This document shows positions 6,625 through 15,069 of a stretch of DNA of 16,919 nucleotides, piece after piece. Origin of the DNA: an uncultured Armatimonadota bacterium (GTDB taxonomy: Bacteria > Armatimonadota > Armatimonadia > Armatimonadales > Armatimonadaceae). Below the pieces are notes generated by a model. That model had not been told where the DNA came from and did not search any database. It saw nothing but the letters and a program-made list of their open reading frames with translations. The number at the start of each line of letters is the position of its first letter. Positions within the stretch are counted from its first letter, which is position 1. A program made the translations under genes and the position numbers. Location of the stretch: the NCBI GenBank assembly GCA_903924445.1, contig CAIYBQ010000330.1:1-16919 (forward strand), given 5' to 3'.

Positions 6625-8460
6625 TTAGCCCTTGACCGCCTTTACGATTGCAGCAGCATCGATTCCATACGCTGCAAGCAATGTCGCTATTGGTCCGGAC
6701 TGTGGCATCTCACGAATCGCCAAGTGTGCAAAGCGCTTCGGAGCCACACCATTTGCGGTTAGGGTAGCGAGGACAGCATCCGCGATGCCTCCCTCAACCC
6801 AGTGGTCTTCCGCGACAACCATCAATGGCGTTTCACGTACAGCCTTAAGGAGAACATCCGTGTCGATTGGCTTCACCGAGTACAAGTCGATGACCCGCAC
6901 ATTGATCCCTTCAGCTGAAAGGGTATCGGCAGCCTTGAGCGCTTCATGCAATGTGATGCCTGCAGCGACAATCGTTGCATCGTTGCCATCACGCACCGTG
7001 TACGACCCACCAAGCTTAACTTCCGTGCCCTTTGGATAGAGAACAGGTGTTGCTTCACGCGTCGCACGCATGTAGGAAATGCCCTCGGTATCAGCCATTA
7101 GCGGAATCAGCGCCGCGGCTGTCGTGGCATCCGATGGGTACAGAACCGTGGAGCCGAACACCGAGCGCATCATCGCGATGTCTTCGAGGGCCATTTGGCT
7201 TGGACCATCTTCACCAATGGAAACGCCAGCGTGGGTTCCTACCAGGCGAAGGGATGCACGGCTCACAGCCGCCATCCGGATCTGATCGTACGCACGGCAG
7301 AAGAATGCAGCGAATGTTGCCGCGAAGGCAACCTTCCCCTGAACATCCAGTCCCTGTGCGACGCCAACCATGATTTGCTCAGCGATATAGCACTGGAAGT
7401 GCCGCTCTGGGAATGCTTTGCCAAAGAACTCGAGGTAAGTCGAGTTTCCAACTTCAGCATCGACAGCAAAGCAGTTTGCCCGGCTTGCACCAAGCGCCGC
7501 CAGTGCATCACCAAATGCTTTTCGAACCGCAACACTCTGCCCGACCGCGTAATCAGGAAGGTTCAACGGCTGGTCCGCAACGACAGGCTGACCAGGTTCA
7601 TCAATTGGAAGCTGTGGCTTGACGATAAGCCCCTCTGGGTTCCCGAGCTCGGCGAGAGCCTTCTCTGCATCCGATGCCGACAGAGCCTTGCCGTGCCAGC
7701 CGGCTACACCGGAGAGGAACGAGACACCGCCACCCTTTTCGGTCTTCGCCAGGATTGCCACCGGGCTACCGGTATGCGCCACAGCTGCAGAAAGCGCATC
7801 GTTGATGGCTTCAACGCAGTGGCCATCCACTTCGATCGCATGCCATCCAAATGCTTCGACACGGGCGCGATATTTGGAGATGTCATGGCCAAGAGCCGTT
7901 TCGCCGCGCTGTCCTAGCTTATTGATGTCGATAATCGCGATGAGGTTGTCAAGGCCTTCCTGTGAGGCAACAGCCATCGCTTCATAGACCGAGCCCTCGG
8001 CCATTTCAGAGTCGCCAAGGACACACCATGTCCGATAGCTCAGCTTCTCGATTTTGCGAGCGGCGATTGCGACGCCAACCGCGATGCCAAGGCCTTGTCC
8101 GAGAGACCCTGTTGCTGCATCGACATGTGGAATTAAGGGGGTTGGATGCCCTTCGTAAATCGATCCGAATTTCCTGACTGAAAGGAGGTCTTCCACAGAA
8201 ATGGCATCTGCTGCACGGTACATCGCATACAGGACAGGACAAGCATGCCCCTTACTGAAGATGAGGTGGTCGTTTGATGGGTGATTAGGATTTGTGTAGT
8301 CGTAGCGCAGGTAACTGGCTTGTAAGACAGCCATGACATCCGCGATAGACATTCCCGATGTTGGGTGACCGCTGCCTGCAGCAGTGGTGCAGCGAATGGA
8401 GTCAGCGCGAAGCTGTGCGGCCAGATTTTTCCACAACAAAACGGTTTGTGATTCAGGCAT
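6625..8460 (-). CDS. tkt: Transketolase, short animal-like type
   Basis: 611-residue thiamine-diphosphate enzyme that moves two-carbon ketol units between sugar phosphates in the pentose phosphate and Calvin-type pathways, in the cytosol. Seen: GHP (31-33), SKGHA (69-73), the TPP/Mg site GDSEMAEG (149-156) followed by IIDINKLGQ (176-184), GWHG (254-257), the catalytic glutamate E361 in YIAEQ, FAAFFCRAYDQIRMAA (383-398), and THAGVSIGEDGPSQMALED (409-427). These blocks and the length (E. coli TktA has 663) match the human TKT-like branch far better than the E. coli branch. Both the pyrophosphate and pyrimidine halves are in one chain, so it is not a split transketolase. The ATG at 8460 lacks a good Shine-Dalgarno; an AAGG lies about 15 nt upstream. 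A strong terminator follows. Distinction from DXP synthase is clear from the motifs. Confidence 0.95.
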   Translation of the reverse strand: MPESQTVLLWKNLAAQLRADSIRCTTAAGSGHPTSGMSIADVMAVLQASYLRYDYTNPNHPSNDHLIFSKGHACPVLYAMYRAADAISVEDLLSVRKFGSIYEGHPTPLIPHVDAATGSLGQGLGIAVGVAIAARKIEKLSYRTWCVLGDSEMAEGSVYEAMAVASQEGLDNLIAIIDINKLGQRGETALGHDISKYRARVEAFGWHAIEVDGHCVEAINDALSAAVAHTGSPVAILAKTEKGGGVSFLSGVAGWHGKALSASDAEKALAELGNPEGLIVKPQLPIDEPGQPVVADQPLNLPDYAVGQSVAVRKAFGDALAALGASRANCFAVDAEVGNSTYLEFFGKAFPERHFQCYIAEQIMVGVAQGLDVQGKVAFAATFAAFFCRAYDQIRMAAVSRASLRLVGTHAGVSIGEDGPSQMALEDIAMMRSVFGSTVLYPSDATTAAALIPLMADTEGISYMRATREATPVLYPKGTEVKLGGSYTVRDGNDATIVAAGITLHEALKAADTLSAEGINVRVIDLYSVKPIDTDVLLKAVRETPLMVVAEDHWVEGGIADAVLATLTANGVAPKRFAHLAIREMPQSGPIATLLAAYGIDAAAIVKAVKG

Positions 8461-8483
8461 TATGAACAGGAAAACCTTTCAGA

Positions 8484-8522
8484 GAGTCCCGGCATTCTAT
8501 CGTGGTGCGTCTATCGGGACTC
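8484..8522. repeat. Inverted repeat between peroxiredoxin and transketolase genes
   Basis: GAGTCCCG (8484-8491) and CGGGACTC (8515-8522) form perfect 8-bp arms around 23 nt. Within the spacer the minus strand reads TAGAAT (8499-8494), a plausible -10 for transketolase. It may be a weak terminator for the peroxiredoxin gene (no clear T-run) or an operator spanning the transketolase promoter; the sequence does not decide. Confidence 0.4.
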
Positions 8523-8538
8523 ACTGAAATTGGTTTAA

Positions 8539-9012
8539 CTATTCTGCGTCTTTGATGGCTGTAAGGACCTTTGCTGCGTGTCCATCCACCTTAACTTTTG
8601 GAAAAACAGCCTTAATGTTTCCATCCTTGCCGATGACAAATGTAGTACGTTCAATCCCCATGTACTTTTTGCCGTAATTCATCTTCTCTACCCACACGCC
8701 AAATGCTTCACACGCGGTGCCATCGGGGTCTGAGAGAAGCGGAAAGTTCAGCGCGAACTTGCCGGAAAACTTTGCGTGGCTGGCTTCGGAGTCCTTGGAG
8801 ATACCAAAGATTACTGCACCGGCTGCTGCGAATTCCGCCTCAAGATCTCTAAAGTCACAGGCTTCCCGGGTGCACCCTGGCGTGTCATCCTTTGGGTAAA
8901 AGTACAGGACGATAGCCTTTTCTCCGAGATAGTCCGATGACGTAACGGTTGCACCATCTCCGGTCCGCAGCGAAAATACAGGGGATGTCTCCCCTACGAT
9001 AGGTCTTGCCAT
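8539..9012 (-). CDS. bcp: Thioredoxin-dependent peroxiredoxin, Bcp/PrxQ type
   Basis: 157-residue AhpC/TSA-fold thiol peroxidase, full family length, reducing H2O2 and alkyl hydroperoxides in the cytosol at the expense of thioredoxin. Seen: the peroxidatic cysteine C47 in PKDDTPGCTREACDF and the resolving cysteine C52 five residues on, the arrangement of atypical two-cysteine PrxQ proteins. FGISKDS, FPLLSD and a C-terminal segment ERTTFVIGKDGNI follow in the expected order. The ATG at 9010-9012 has a strong AAGGAG (9019-9024). It is preceded by 162 bp without a gene and followed by an inverted repeat, so it is probably its own transcription unit. Nothing unusual in the protein. Confidence 0.96.
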   Translation of the reverse strand: MARPIVGETSPVFSLRTGDGATVTSSDYLGEKAIVLYFYPKDDTPGCTREACDFRDLEAEFAAAGAVIFGISKDSEASHAKFSGKFALNFPLLSDPDGTACEAFGVWVEKMNYGKKYMGIERTTFVIGKDGNIKAVFPKVKVDGHAAKVLTAIKDAE

Positions 9013-9174
9013 TGGTAACTCCTTAAGGTTCCTGTTTCACGATTCAAAACATCAAATGCATGCCGTTGGTTCACACTTTTTGTGTCATCACCGATGAACA
9101 TCTTTGTCCTCCCGCAGGCTGCATTTCGCAGCAGCATCAAGATTTCAGTTCATCCCGACATCTAAGTACGCTGG

Positions 9175-9741
9175 CTACCGACGTTGCTCGCTTGTCCACT
9201 CTACATCTGGAATGCCATCGATCAGATTTGCCATCCGTGCAAGAGTGAAGAGGAGGTCACTGGTACGGTTTAAGTATATGAGTAGAGCCGAATCTTCAGG
9301 GTTTCCGAGCATCGTAACAGCAATGCGCTCAGCCCGGCGGATCACCGTTCTTGCACCATGAAGGCTTGCGGCACACGGGGTGCCTCCCGGAAGAATGAAT
9401 GCACGAAGCTCAGGAAGCTGTGCCGTACAGCGGTCAATAACTTCCTCACACCACTGGGTATCTGCAAGCGTTATACGTGGTACATCCCATGTTGTTGTCT
9501 CGCGAGGCGCTGCGACATCACCGCCGGCAACAAACAACCGCCGCTGCACAGCAACCAATGTGTCACGGAGCCAAGTATATAAAACATCATCCAAGGTCAA
9601 GCTCGACGCTGCCACACCAAGCCAGGCATTGGCCTCGTCGATGGCACCGAGAAGCTCAATCCTCGCATCCGATTTCGCAACCCTCTGGCCATCGAAGAGA
9701 TCTGTTTCACCGGAATCGCCTGTTTTCGTGTAAATGCGCAT
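9175..9741 (-). CDS. Cob(I)alamin adenosyltransferase, PduO type
   Basis: 188-residue ATP:cob(I)alamin adenosyltransferase; PduO-type enzymes make coenzyme B12 (adenosylcobalamin) and work as trimers. Seen: the N-terminal ATP loop YTKTGDSGETDLFDG (4-18), RIELLGAIDEANAWLG (27-42), FILPGGTPCAASLHGARTV (115-133) with RRAER (135-139), and LIYLNRTSDLLFTLARMAN (154-172), all in family order and at normal length. The ATG at 9739-9741 places the ATP loop at the very N-terminus as usual; the ribosome site is weak (GGAT). No cobalamin biosynthesis or B12-dependent enzyme lies in the window, and I see no cobalamin riboswitch upstream. It implies that the organism uses or salvages B12. Confidence 0.95.
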   Translation of the reverse strand: MRIYTKTGDSGETDLFDGQRVAKSDARIELLGAIDEANAWLGVAASSLTLDDVLYTWLRDTLVAVQRRLFVAGGDVAAPRETTTWDVPRITLADTQWCEEVIDRCTAQLPELRAFILPGGTPCAASLHGARTVIRRAERIAVTMLGNPEDSALLIYLNRTSDLLFTLARMANLIDGIPDVEWTSEQRR

Positions 9742-9880
9742 ACAAAACTCTATCCAAAGCCGTTACACGGATGCAAGCGTACATGAAATGAACAGCATGC
9801 TTTCAATGACGTCTAGATACTTACTCAGAGCCTGCATACTGGTACACTGACAAGGCTATAACCATTTTCCGGGAACATTT

Positions 9881-11278
9881 ATGAAACCAGCGACCATTGT
9901 CTTCACGTTTTCTTCAATCCTGATGGCAGGAGGCGTGCATGCCCAGTTGCCAGTACCTGCCCCCATCCAGATTTCAGAACCGCTCACCCTGCAGGCGGCC
10001 GTTAAGATTGCCGTCAGCCGGCAGCCATCCCTTGGTGCGGCAACAGCAACACGGCAAGCAAGTGAAGCGCGCTTACGGCAGACGCAATCCGCGTATCAAC
10101 CCCGCGTGACTCCAACATATACATTCCAACAGCTGGATTCAACCGGTATTGTCAACCAGATTCTCCCCGGTGGAATCGTACAGCCTGTTCAGCAGTCCCG
10201 TTCGGTAACAACCCGTCAGGAAGATCTCTCCCTTTCGCTCAGGTTGTTTGACACAGGCACGCGTGACATGAATGCCCGCCAGGGACGTCAGTCGTTGCTC
10301 AATAGTGAGCTCGCAGAAGCCAATATTCGGCAAACCGTTATAGGCAATGTAGCCGATACATTTTATGCAGCCCTCCGCTCGCAAGCACTGGTCGATGTAT
10401 CCCGCTCGCAGGTTGACCGTGCAAAGAACACGCTTGATCTGGTTACTGCCCAGATTGAGGCGGGTGTTGCAGCGAAAAAAGATGACCTTCAGCCGCGTGC
10501 TGACTATCTGAACGCGCAAGTCACTCTGCTCCAGGCTGAAAACAATGCACAAATCGCGCTTACGCAGCTGCGATCGGCGATGGGAATCATTGACAACATC
10601 CCATTAACGCTTTCTAAAATCGACATGCCCGCTGTGGACCGCAAGCTCACCGCCGATGTCCCAGTTCAACAAGGACTGACATCCCCTGCCGTCATCTCGC
10701 AGATTGTGAAGAAGGCATTCGAAACGCGTCCTGATATCAAGCAAGCCGAAATGACAGCTGATATCGCAGCAACAGGTGTCCGTATCGCAAAGATTGCATC
10801 CGGTATCAACGTGACGGCTGACATTGCCGCACGCTACCAGTTTGATGCAGCCAATGACCCGCTGCGATCGATTGGTAACAACCAGCAAGTCACGCTTTCG
10901 GCGACATACCCGCTGTTCGATGGCGGAAACGTTCGCAACGGAGTGCGTGCAGCGGAAGCACAACAACGCTCACAGGAGTACAACGTTCAATCGCAGCGAC
11001 AAAATGTTGCACTCGAAGTCGAACAAGCGATTCGCAACCTTGAACAGTCTCGCCTAAGCCTCCCGGCTACCCAAGCCGCTCTCGAAGCTGCGCAAAATGC
11101 CTATGACAAAGCCGTCGAAAGCAAAAAAGAAGGTATCGGATCCGTAGTTGAAATCATCACCGCACAAACAGCCCTTGTACAATCGCAAACAAATGCTGTT
11201 CAGGCCATCTTTAACTACTATTCGGCAGATGCACGACTGGCACGTGTCCTTGGACAATCTGAGCGTATTGCACAATAA
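9881..11278 (+). CDS. TolC-family outer membrane efflux/secretion channel
   Basis: 465-residue outer-membrane factor. Seen: a signal peptide (1-21, cleavage after VHA), a Pro-rich linker, then two OEP repeats (about 36-240 and 268-458), each with long amphipathic helices and a YPLFDGG-like turn in the second (343-349) mirrored by RLFDTG in the first (121-126). Such proteins form trimers spanning outer membrane and periplasm and need an inner-membrane pump or type I exporter plus an adaptor; none is in this window, so it is an orphan here. The ATG at 9881 has only a weak GGGAA ahead. TATAAC at 9857-9862 is a possible -10 but lacks a -35. The 22-bp gap to the next gene suggests co-transcription with the HTTM protein. 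Confidence 0.93.
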   Translation: MKPATIVFTFSSILMAGGVHAQLPVPAPIQISEPLTLQAAVKIAVSRQPSLGAATATRQASEARLRQTQSAYQPRVTPTYTFQQLDSTGIVNQILPGGIVQPVQQSRSVTTRQEDLSLSLRLFDTGTRDMNARQGRQSLLNSELAEANIRQTVIGNVADTFYAALRSQALVDVSRSQVDRAKNTLDLVTAQIEAGVAAKKDDLQPRADYLNAQVTLLQAENNAQIALTQLRSAMGIIDNIPLTLSKIDMPAVDRKLTADVPVQQGLTSPAVISQIVKKAFETRPDIKQAEMTADIAATGVRIAKIASGINVTADIAARYQFDAANDPLRSIGNNQQVTLSATYPLFDGGNVRNGVRAAEAQQRSQEYNVQSQRQNVALEVEQAIRNLEQSRLSLPATQAALEAAQNAYDKAVESKKEGIGSVVEIITAQTALVQSQTNAVQAIFNYYSADARLARVLGQSERIAQ

Positions 11279-11300
11279 ATCGCTTGGATAAACCGAATCC

Positions 11301-12848
11301 GTGAAATCATCACAGACAACCAAACCATCGCTCTTTTCAATTGACCTTCGCTCGCTGGCTGCAACCCGAATTGCAGCCGGTGTGTATTTGTTGTGTGATG
11401 TTGTCCAGCGCATGGGTGATGCGTCAGCGCACTACTCTGATGCGGGTGTCTTCCCGCTTGAGGCGCTCCGCGAGTGGTGGGATGGCAAGCTCTGGTGGAT
11501 GCTCACTCTGCATTCGCTTGACTCGGGTGCCGGATGGCCACTTTTTGTCTTTGGTGTCCAGCTCGTATTCGCTCTCCTGATGATCATCGGGTTCCAATCG
11601 AGGTTTGCAGTAACCATGTCTTGGCTACTCCTCATCTCCGTACAAAACCGAAATCCACTCGTGCTACACGGTGGTGACCAGATGCTTCGTGCAACAATGT
11701 TCTGGTTGCTGTTCTTACCCGTTGGTGCCAGGTGGTCCCTCGATGGATCGATTGCGATTCGACGTGCCTATGGACAACCCGGAAGCGAGTCCTTGACGTC
11801 CATTGCAACCGCGGGGCTCCTCCTCCAAACAACCATCGTCTATCTCTCGACGGCTTTTCTGAAGAACTCCAAGGAGTGGTGGTCTGAAGGCTCTGCGATG
11901 TACTACGCGCTGAACATCGAGCAGTTCAGGCTACCGCTCGGAGGAATCGCAAAGAACTTCCCGCCCGTCGTGCTACGTCTCTCGACGTGGTTGACACTCG
12001 CTTACGAGATTCTCGCTCCCCTGGTCGTGTACTCACAGCGCCCAATCGTGCGTTCGCTGACGATTCTTTCGGCGTTTGTCTTCCACTTGGGATTCGTTGC
12101 CCTCCTCATGGATGTTGGCCCGATCAGCGTCGCCAGCTGCATCCTGTGGATACCCTTCATACCCGGGAGCACATGGGAATACATCGCCAAACAAACATCC
12201 CTGCGCCCGATGCGGAACGTACTTACAAAGGCGCTTGCACCAGCGGCCGCCTGGCGGGCTGCGCGTATTGCCCAATGGGTCAAAAAAGAAAAGCCTGTGC
12301 CGATTATCCAGACATCCGTTGTCGGACAGGTGATGGCCGCACTTTCGCTTCTCTACATCGTTCACTGGAATGCCTACAACCTGAATCCATCCCTGAAGCA
12401 ATTGTTGACGCCAGTCGCCAATACATTGCGCCTGGACCAGTATTGGGGGATGTTTGCTCCTAAGCCAATGCCTGATGATGGCTGGTTTTCATTGGTTGCG
12501 GTTTTGGATGATGGAAGTCGGGTCGATCTGTTACAGGATGGACGTCCGCACACGTTCAAGCGCCCAGCCGACGTCGTTCACATGCATAAAACTGCTCGTT
12601 GGGCAAAGTACTGGATGAATATGTGGATGGAAAAGCATGGTCGATATCGCAAATATGGCGTTGCCTACATGCGAGCTCAGTTCCAAGCAAAGCATCCGAA
12701 GCGGGAAATCAAGCAGCTCAGCTTTTACTACCATCTGGATATCACCCCTGCCCCGGGTCAGCGCCGAGCACCAGTCCAGCCAACACTTATCTGGACAGAG
12801 ACATATGTGAACGCATCCGCGCCGCCGCTCGCCCCGCAAAACGAATAG
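11301..12848 (+). CDS. HTTM-domain (vitamin K-dependent gamma-carboxylase-like) integral membrane protein
   Basis: 515 residues, GTG start. Seen: about eight hydrophobic segments (near residues 18-36, 79-98, 103-118, 129-141, 166-186, 228-246, 250-288 probably two, 338-356). Between the early ones is the SDAGVFPLEALREWW stretch, and later LHGGDQMLRATMFWLLFLPVG. This is the pattern of HTTM proteins, which share a fold region with animal gamma-glutamyl carboxylase. A C-terminal soluble part begins at LDQYWGMFAPKPMPDDGW (378-395), also typical of the bacterial family. Their reaction in bacteria is mostly unproven, so carboxylase activity should not be assumed. The GTG at 11301 is chosen because the first helix starts only some 17 residues in and the next ATG would remove it. 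It lies 22 bp after the TolC-like gene, and that pairing is unusual. No terminator is obvious after it. Confidence 0.88.
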   Translation: MKSSQTTKPSLFSIDLRSLAATRIAAGVYLLCDVVQRMGDASAHYSDAGVFPLEALREWWDGKLWWMLTLHSLDSGAGWPLFVFGVQLVFALLMIIGFQSRFAVTMSWLLLISVQNRNPLVLHGGDQMLRATMFWLLFLPVGARWSLDGSIAIRRAYGQPGSESLTSIATAGLLLQTTIVYLSTAFLKNSKEWWSEGSAMYYALNIEQFRLPLGGIAKNFPPVVLRLSTWLTLAYEILAPLVVYSQRPIVRSLTILSAFVFHLGFVALLMDVGPISVASCILWIPFIPGSTWEYIAKQTSLRPMRNVLTKALAPAAAWRAARIAQWVKKEKPVPIIQTSVVGQVMAALSLLYIVHWNAYNLNPSLKQLLTPVANTLRLDQYWGMFAPKPMPDDGWFSLVAVLDDGSRVDLLQDGRPHTFKRPADVVHMHKTARWAKYWMNMWMEKHGRYRKYGVAYMRAQFQAKHPKREIKQLSFYYHLDITPAPGQRRAPVQPTLIWTETYVNASAPPLAPQNE

Positions 12849-12967
12849 CCCACATCAGCACTTAGTCGTGGTATTAGCTGTCGTGAAGCATCACTTGTCG
12901 GCTCGCAATAAGCCCGAGATTGGCACGTTTTGGGATAGACGGGTCCAAACGTCATAGTTCCCTCGGT

Positions 12968-13771
12968 TTAATGAACTACATCTGGATACGTGATGGCCTT
13001 GATACCAGTTGCGAGTCCCGTGGTCACATCACAGTCGATGATGGCTGCATGCACCTGAGCTGGCCCATCGGCGAGTGGAACATGCGGGCCAAATCCTGAC
13101 TTCATCCGCTGAATGCACCCGGCGACATCCTGACCGAGAATTGAATCACGGACACCACACATACCGACATCAGATAGAAATGCCGTCCCGGATGGCAACA
13201 AGCGTGCATCGGATGTTTGTACATGTGTATGCGTGCCGATGACAGCCGTTACACGCCCATCAAGAGACCACGCCAGCGCTGCTTTTTCACTGGTGACTTC
13301 GGCATGCATATCAACAAACATCACTGCTGCCTTGGAGCGTAAACTCTCGATGGAGCGTTCCGTCGCAGCAAAAGGACAATCAGCAGGTGACATGTGCACA
13401 CGGCCAATCGCATTGATAACGCCTACGATGACACCAGATTTTGCACGGTAGAGTCCGTATCCACGGCCTGGGACACCCACTGGAAAATTGACCGGGCGGA
13501 TCACCCGCTGCTCCTGATCAAACCATTCAAAGCTTGCCTCGCGGGCAAAGGCATGGTTCCCAAGTGTGACGACATCAACGCCAGCGGAAAGCAGCTCAGC
13601 CTGTATTGGCCCCGTAATGCCACGCCCGGCCGCTGCATTTTCTCCATTTGCGATGACGAAGTCGATACTGAAGTTCCGAATCAGCTCTGGAAGCTTTTGG
13701 CAAACCACATCGCGACCAGCCTTACCGACAATGTCCCCAAGAAAGAGAATTCTCACAGACTGGGATTCCAT
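12968..13771 (-). CDS. YmdB-family metallophosphoesterase (TIGR00282)
   Basis: 267-residue two-metal phosphodiesterase, full length. Seen: D13 in LFLGDIVGKAGR, E44/N45 in ANGENAAAGRGIT, N72/H73 in TLGNH, H156 in DMHAE, and H181/H183 in GTHTHVQTSD, equivalent to the metal and catalytic residues of Bacillus subtilis YmdB. That protein hydrolyses 2',3'-cyclic nucleotides and affects biofilm gene expression. One variation: after GNH the family usually has a tryptophan and acidic residue (TWD), here AFA. The ATG at 13769-13771 has no clear Shine-Dalgarno. The gene lies 53 bp downstream of the SLBB export gene on the same strand and may share its transcript. It converges with the HTTM gene across 119 bp with no strong terminator. 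Confidence 0.93.
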   Translation of the reverse strand: MESQSVRILFLGDIVGKAGRDVVCQKLPELIRNFSIDFVIANGENAAAGRGITGPIQAELLSAGVDVVTLGNHAFAREASFEWFDQEQRVIRPVNFPVGVPGRGYGLYRAKSGVIVGVINAIGRVHMSPADCPFAATERSIESLRSKAAVMFVDMHAEVTSEKAALAWSLDGRVTAVIGTHTHVQTSDARLLPSGTAFLSDVGMCGVRDSILGQDVAGCIQRMKSGFGPHVPLADGPAQVHAAIIDCDVTTGLATGIKAITYPDVVH

Positions 13772-13824
13772 GTGGTCGACATCGGGCTAGTCTACCAACT
13801 GAATCCCAGCCATTGCTAAGATCA

Positions 13825-15018
13825 TCAGCGCCGGAAGACATTTAGCAGGGAAACCGCAGCAATGACGCTTCCTGCAATTCGGTTGAAATCAAAGCTGGAG
13901 ATACGCTTCTTTTGCATCACCTCAATGACATCCCCGTCCTGAAGCAACATCGCAGCATCCGTGTCGCGGTCAAGATCAGCGATACCACTGACAAGTTTGC
14001 CATCGAGAGACAGGCGGCGTACGACCACCGACTTGCGATTGGCGCCATCGAGAAGTCCACCGGCCTGACCGATTGCCTGAAGGAGTGTTACGGGCGATAC
14101 CAGAGAAATACTGCCAGAATTCCGAACTGCGCCGGACACCGTAGCTTCTGCCTTGCGGATCCGCTTCGGCACGACAACTGTGTCGCCATCGAGAAGCTGA
14201 ATATCATTTGTGAGATCGCCACTCAGGAGCGCTTCGGCATCCACATAGACATCGCGATTATCCCGGCGGATGCTGACGCGTTTCGGATCACCAAGCAGCG
14301 TCAATCCTCCAGCCTGCTGAAGGGCCTGAGAAACCGTCGTTCGGTTACTAAGCGGGACGATGCTCGATTTTGGGTCCTTGATCTCACCAATGACACGGGC
14401 GATTCCAGCGAGCTGTTCCATGGAACGCACGTAGATTCTGTCCCCTGATTCAATGACCGGATTTGCGGCTGCAGCTGTGTTTTGTCCATTGATGAATTTT
14501 TGGTAATCAACAACGATTACAACGCCACCACGGTCGATCTGAACACGGGTTGTGTCCGATGATGGTTGTAATCCGGCACCATCCAATAGGTCTGAAAGTC
14601 TCATCCCGATTTTGAATGTCTGCGATCCTGCACGAACAACCGCCCCACCAACGATGACTTCCTTGACGGGCCGTCCAATGATGTCGAGGACGACATCCGG
14701 ACGCTTGAGTAGCTGAAGCTGGATAATCCGTGCCGTGACGCGCTCAGCGGCAACGCTTGTCGTTGCTCCCACAACTGCGATCTGCCCCAGCCTCGGTGCC
14801 GTGATGTTCCCATCTGAATCGACAAGAAACACACCAGAGAGGTTTTCCGCACCGGCGACCCGAACGCGAACTGTATCCCCGGATTCCACGGGACCCGGGT
14901 ACAGCTGTGTGACAGTTATCGTTTCCTGCTGTAACACGCTATCGGTCGGAAGCGGCCGCGCCGGGATGCTTGTCAGCACGATTAGTCCCAAGACTGGCAT
15001 CATCAACTTGACATTCAT
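13825..15018 (-). CDS. SLBB/Poly_export periplasmic protein, probable polysaccharide export (Wza-like)
   Basis: 397-residue exported protein. Seen: N-terminal signal sequence (about 1-20, no lipobox cysteine), Poly_export domain (about 44-115, GDTVRVRVAGAENLSG and the DSDGNITAPRLG strand), then three SLBB repeats: about 120-197 ending GDRIYV, about 208-283 ending GDTVVV, and about 291-367 ending GDVIEV. A hydrophobic C-terminal stretch (378-394) could be the membrane-crossing helix used by Wza-type channels. The lack of a lipidation cysteine differs from E. coli Wza. The ATG at 15016-15018 is preceded by GAGAGGTGA (15025-15033). No glycosyltransferase, Wzc kinase or flippase is adjacent, so its polysaccharide locus is elsewhere or the protein acts alone. 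Divergent from the Mrp gene across 51 bp. Confidence 0.91.
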   Translation of the reverse strand: MNVKLMMPVLGLIVLTSIPARPLPTDSVLQQETITVTQLYPGPVESGDTVRVRVAGAENLSGVFLVDSDGNITAPRLGQIAVVGATTSVAAERVTARIIQLQLLKRPDVVLDIIGRPVKEVIVGGAVVRAGSQTFKIGMRLSDLLDGAGLQPSSDTTRVQIDRGGVVIVVDYQKFINGQNTAAAANPVIESGDRIYVRSMEQLAGIARVIGEIKDPKSSIVPLSNRTTVSQALQQAGGLTLLGDPKRVSIRRDNRDVYVDAEALLSGDLTNDIQLLDGDTVVVPKRIRKAEATVSGAVRNSGSISLVSPVTLLQAIGQAGGLLDGANRKSVVVRRLSLDGKLVSGIADLDRDTDAAMLLQDGDVIEVMQKKRISSFDFNRIAGSVIAAVSLLNVFRR

Positions 15019-15069
15019 CTCAAATCACCTCTCCGTCTCTATTCTGCAAACGGGTAGACTGTAGTCTGC

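Noticed and set aside
7195..7917. 240-codon open frame on the plus strand
   Set aside because: Antisense to transketolase, which is certain from its catalytic motifs; the shadow translation is Cys/Arg-rich and shows no family pattern.
9013..9174. Possible riboswitch or small RNA between the adenosyltransferase and bcp genes
   Set aside because: Only a 5-bp GCTGC/GCAGC hairpin and an ACAC/GTGT repeat are visible; no cobalamin-box or other riboswitch core, and position is downstream rather than upstream of the B12 gene.
12925..12952. Hairpin between the convergent HTTM and YmdB genes as a terminator
   Set aside because: Arms of about 8 bp with a bulge can be drawn, but neither strand has a T-run after it, so I do not call a terminator.
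15056..15067. AGACT-GT-AGTCT inverted repeat just before the Mrp start
   Set aside because: Only 5-bp arms; easily expected by chance in this much sequence and no supporting context.
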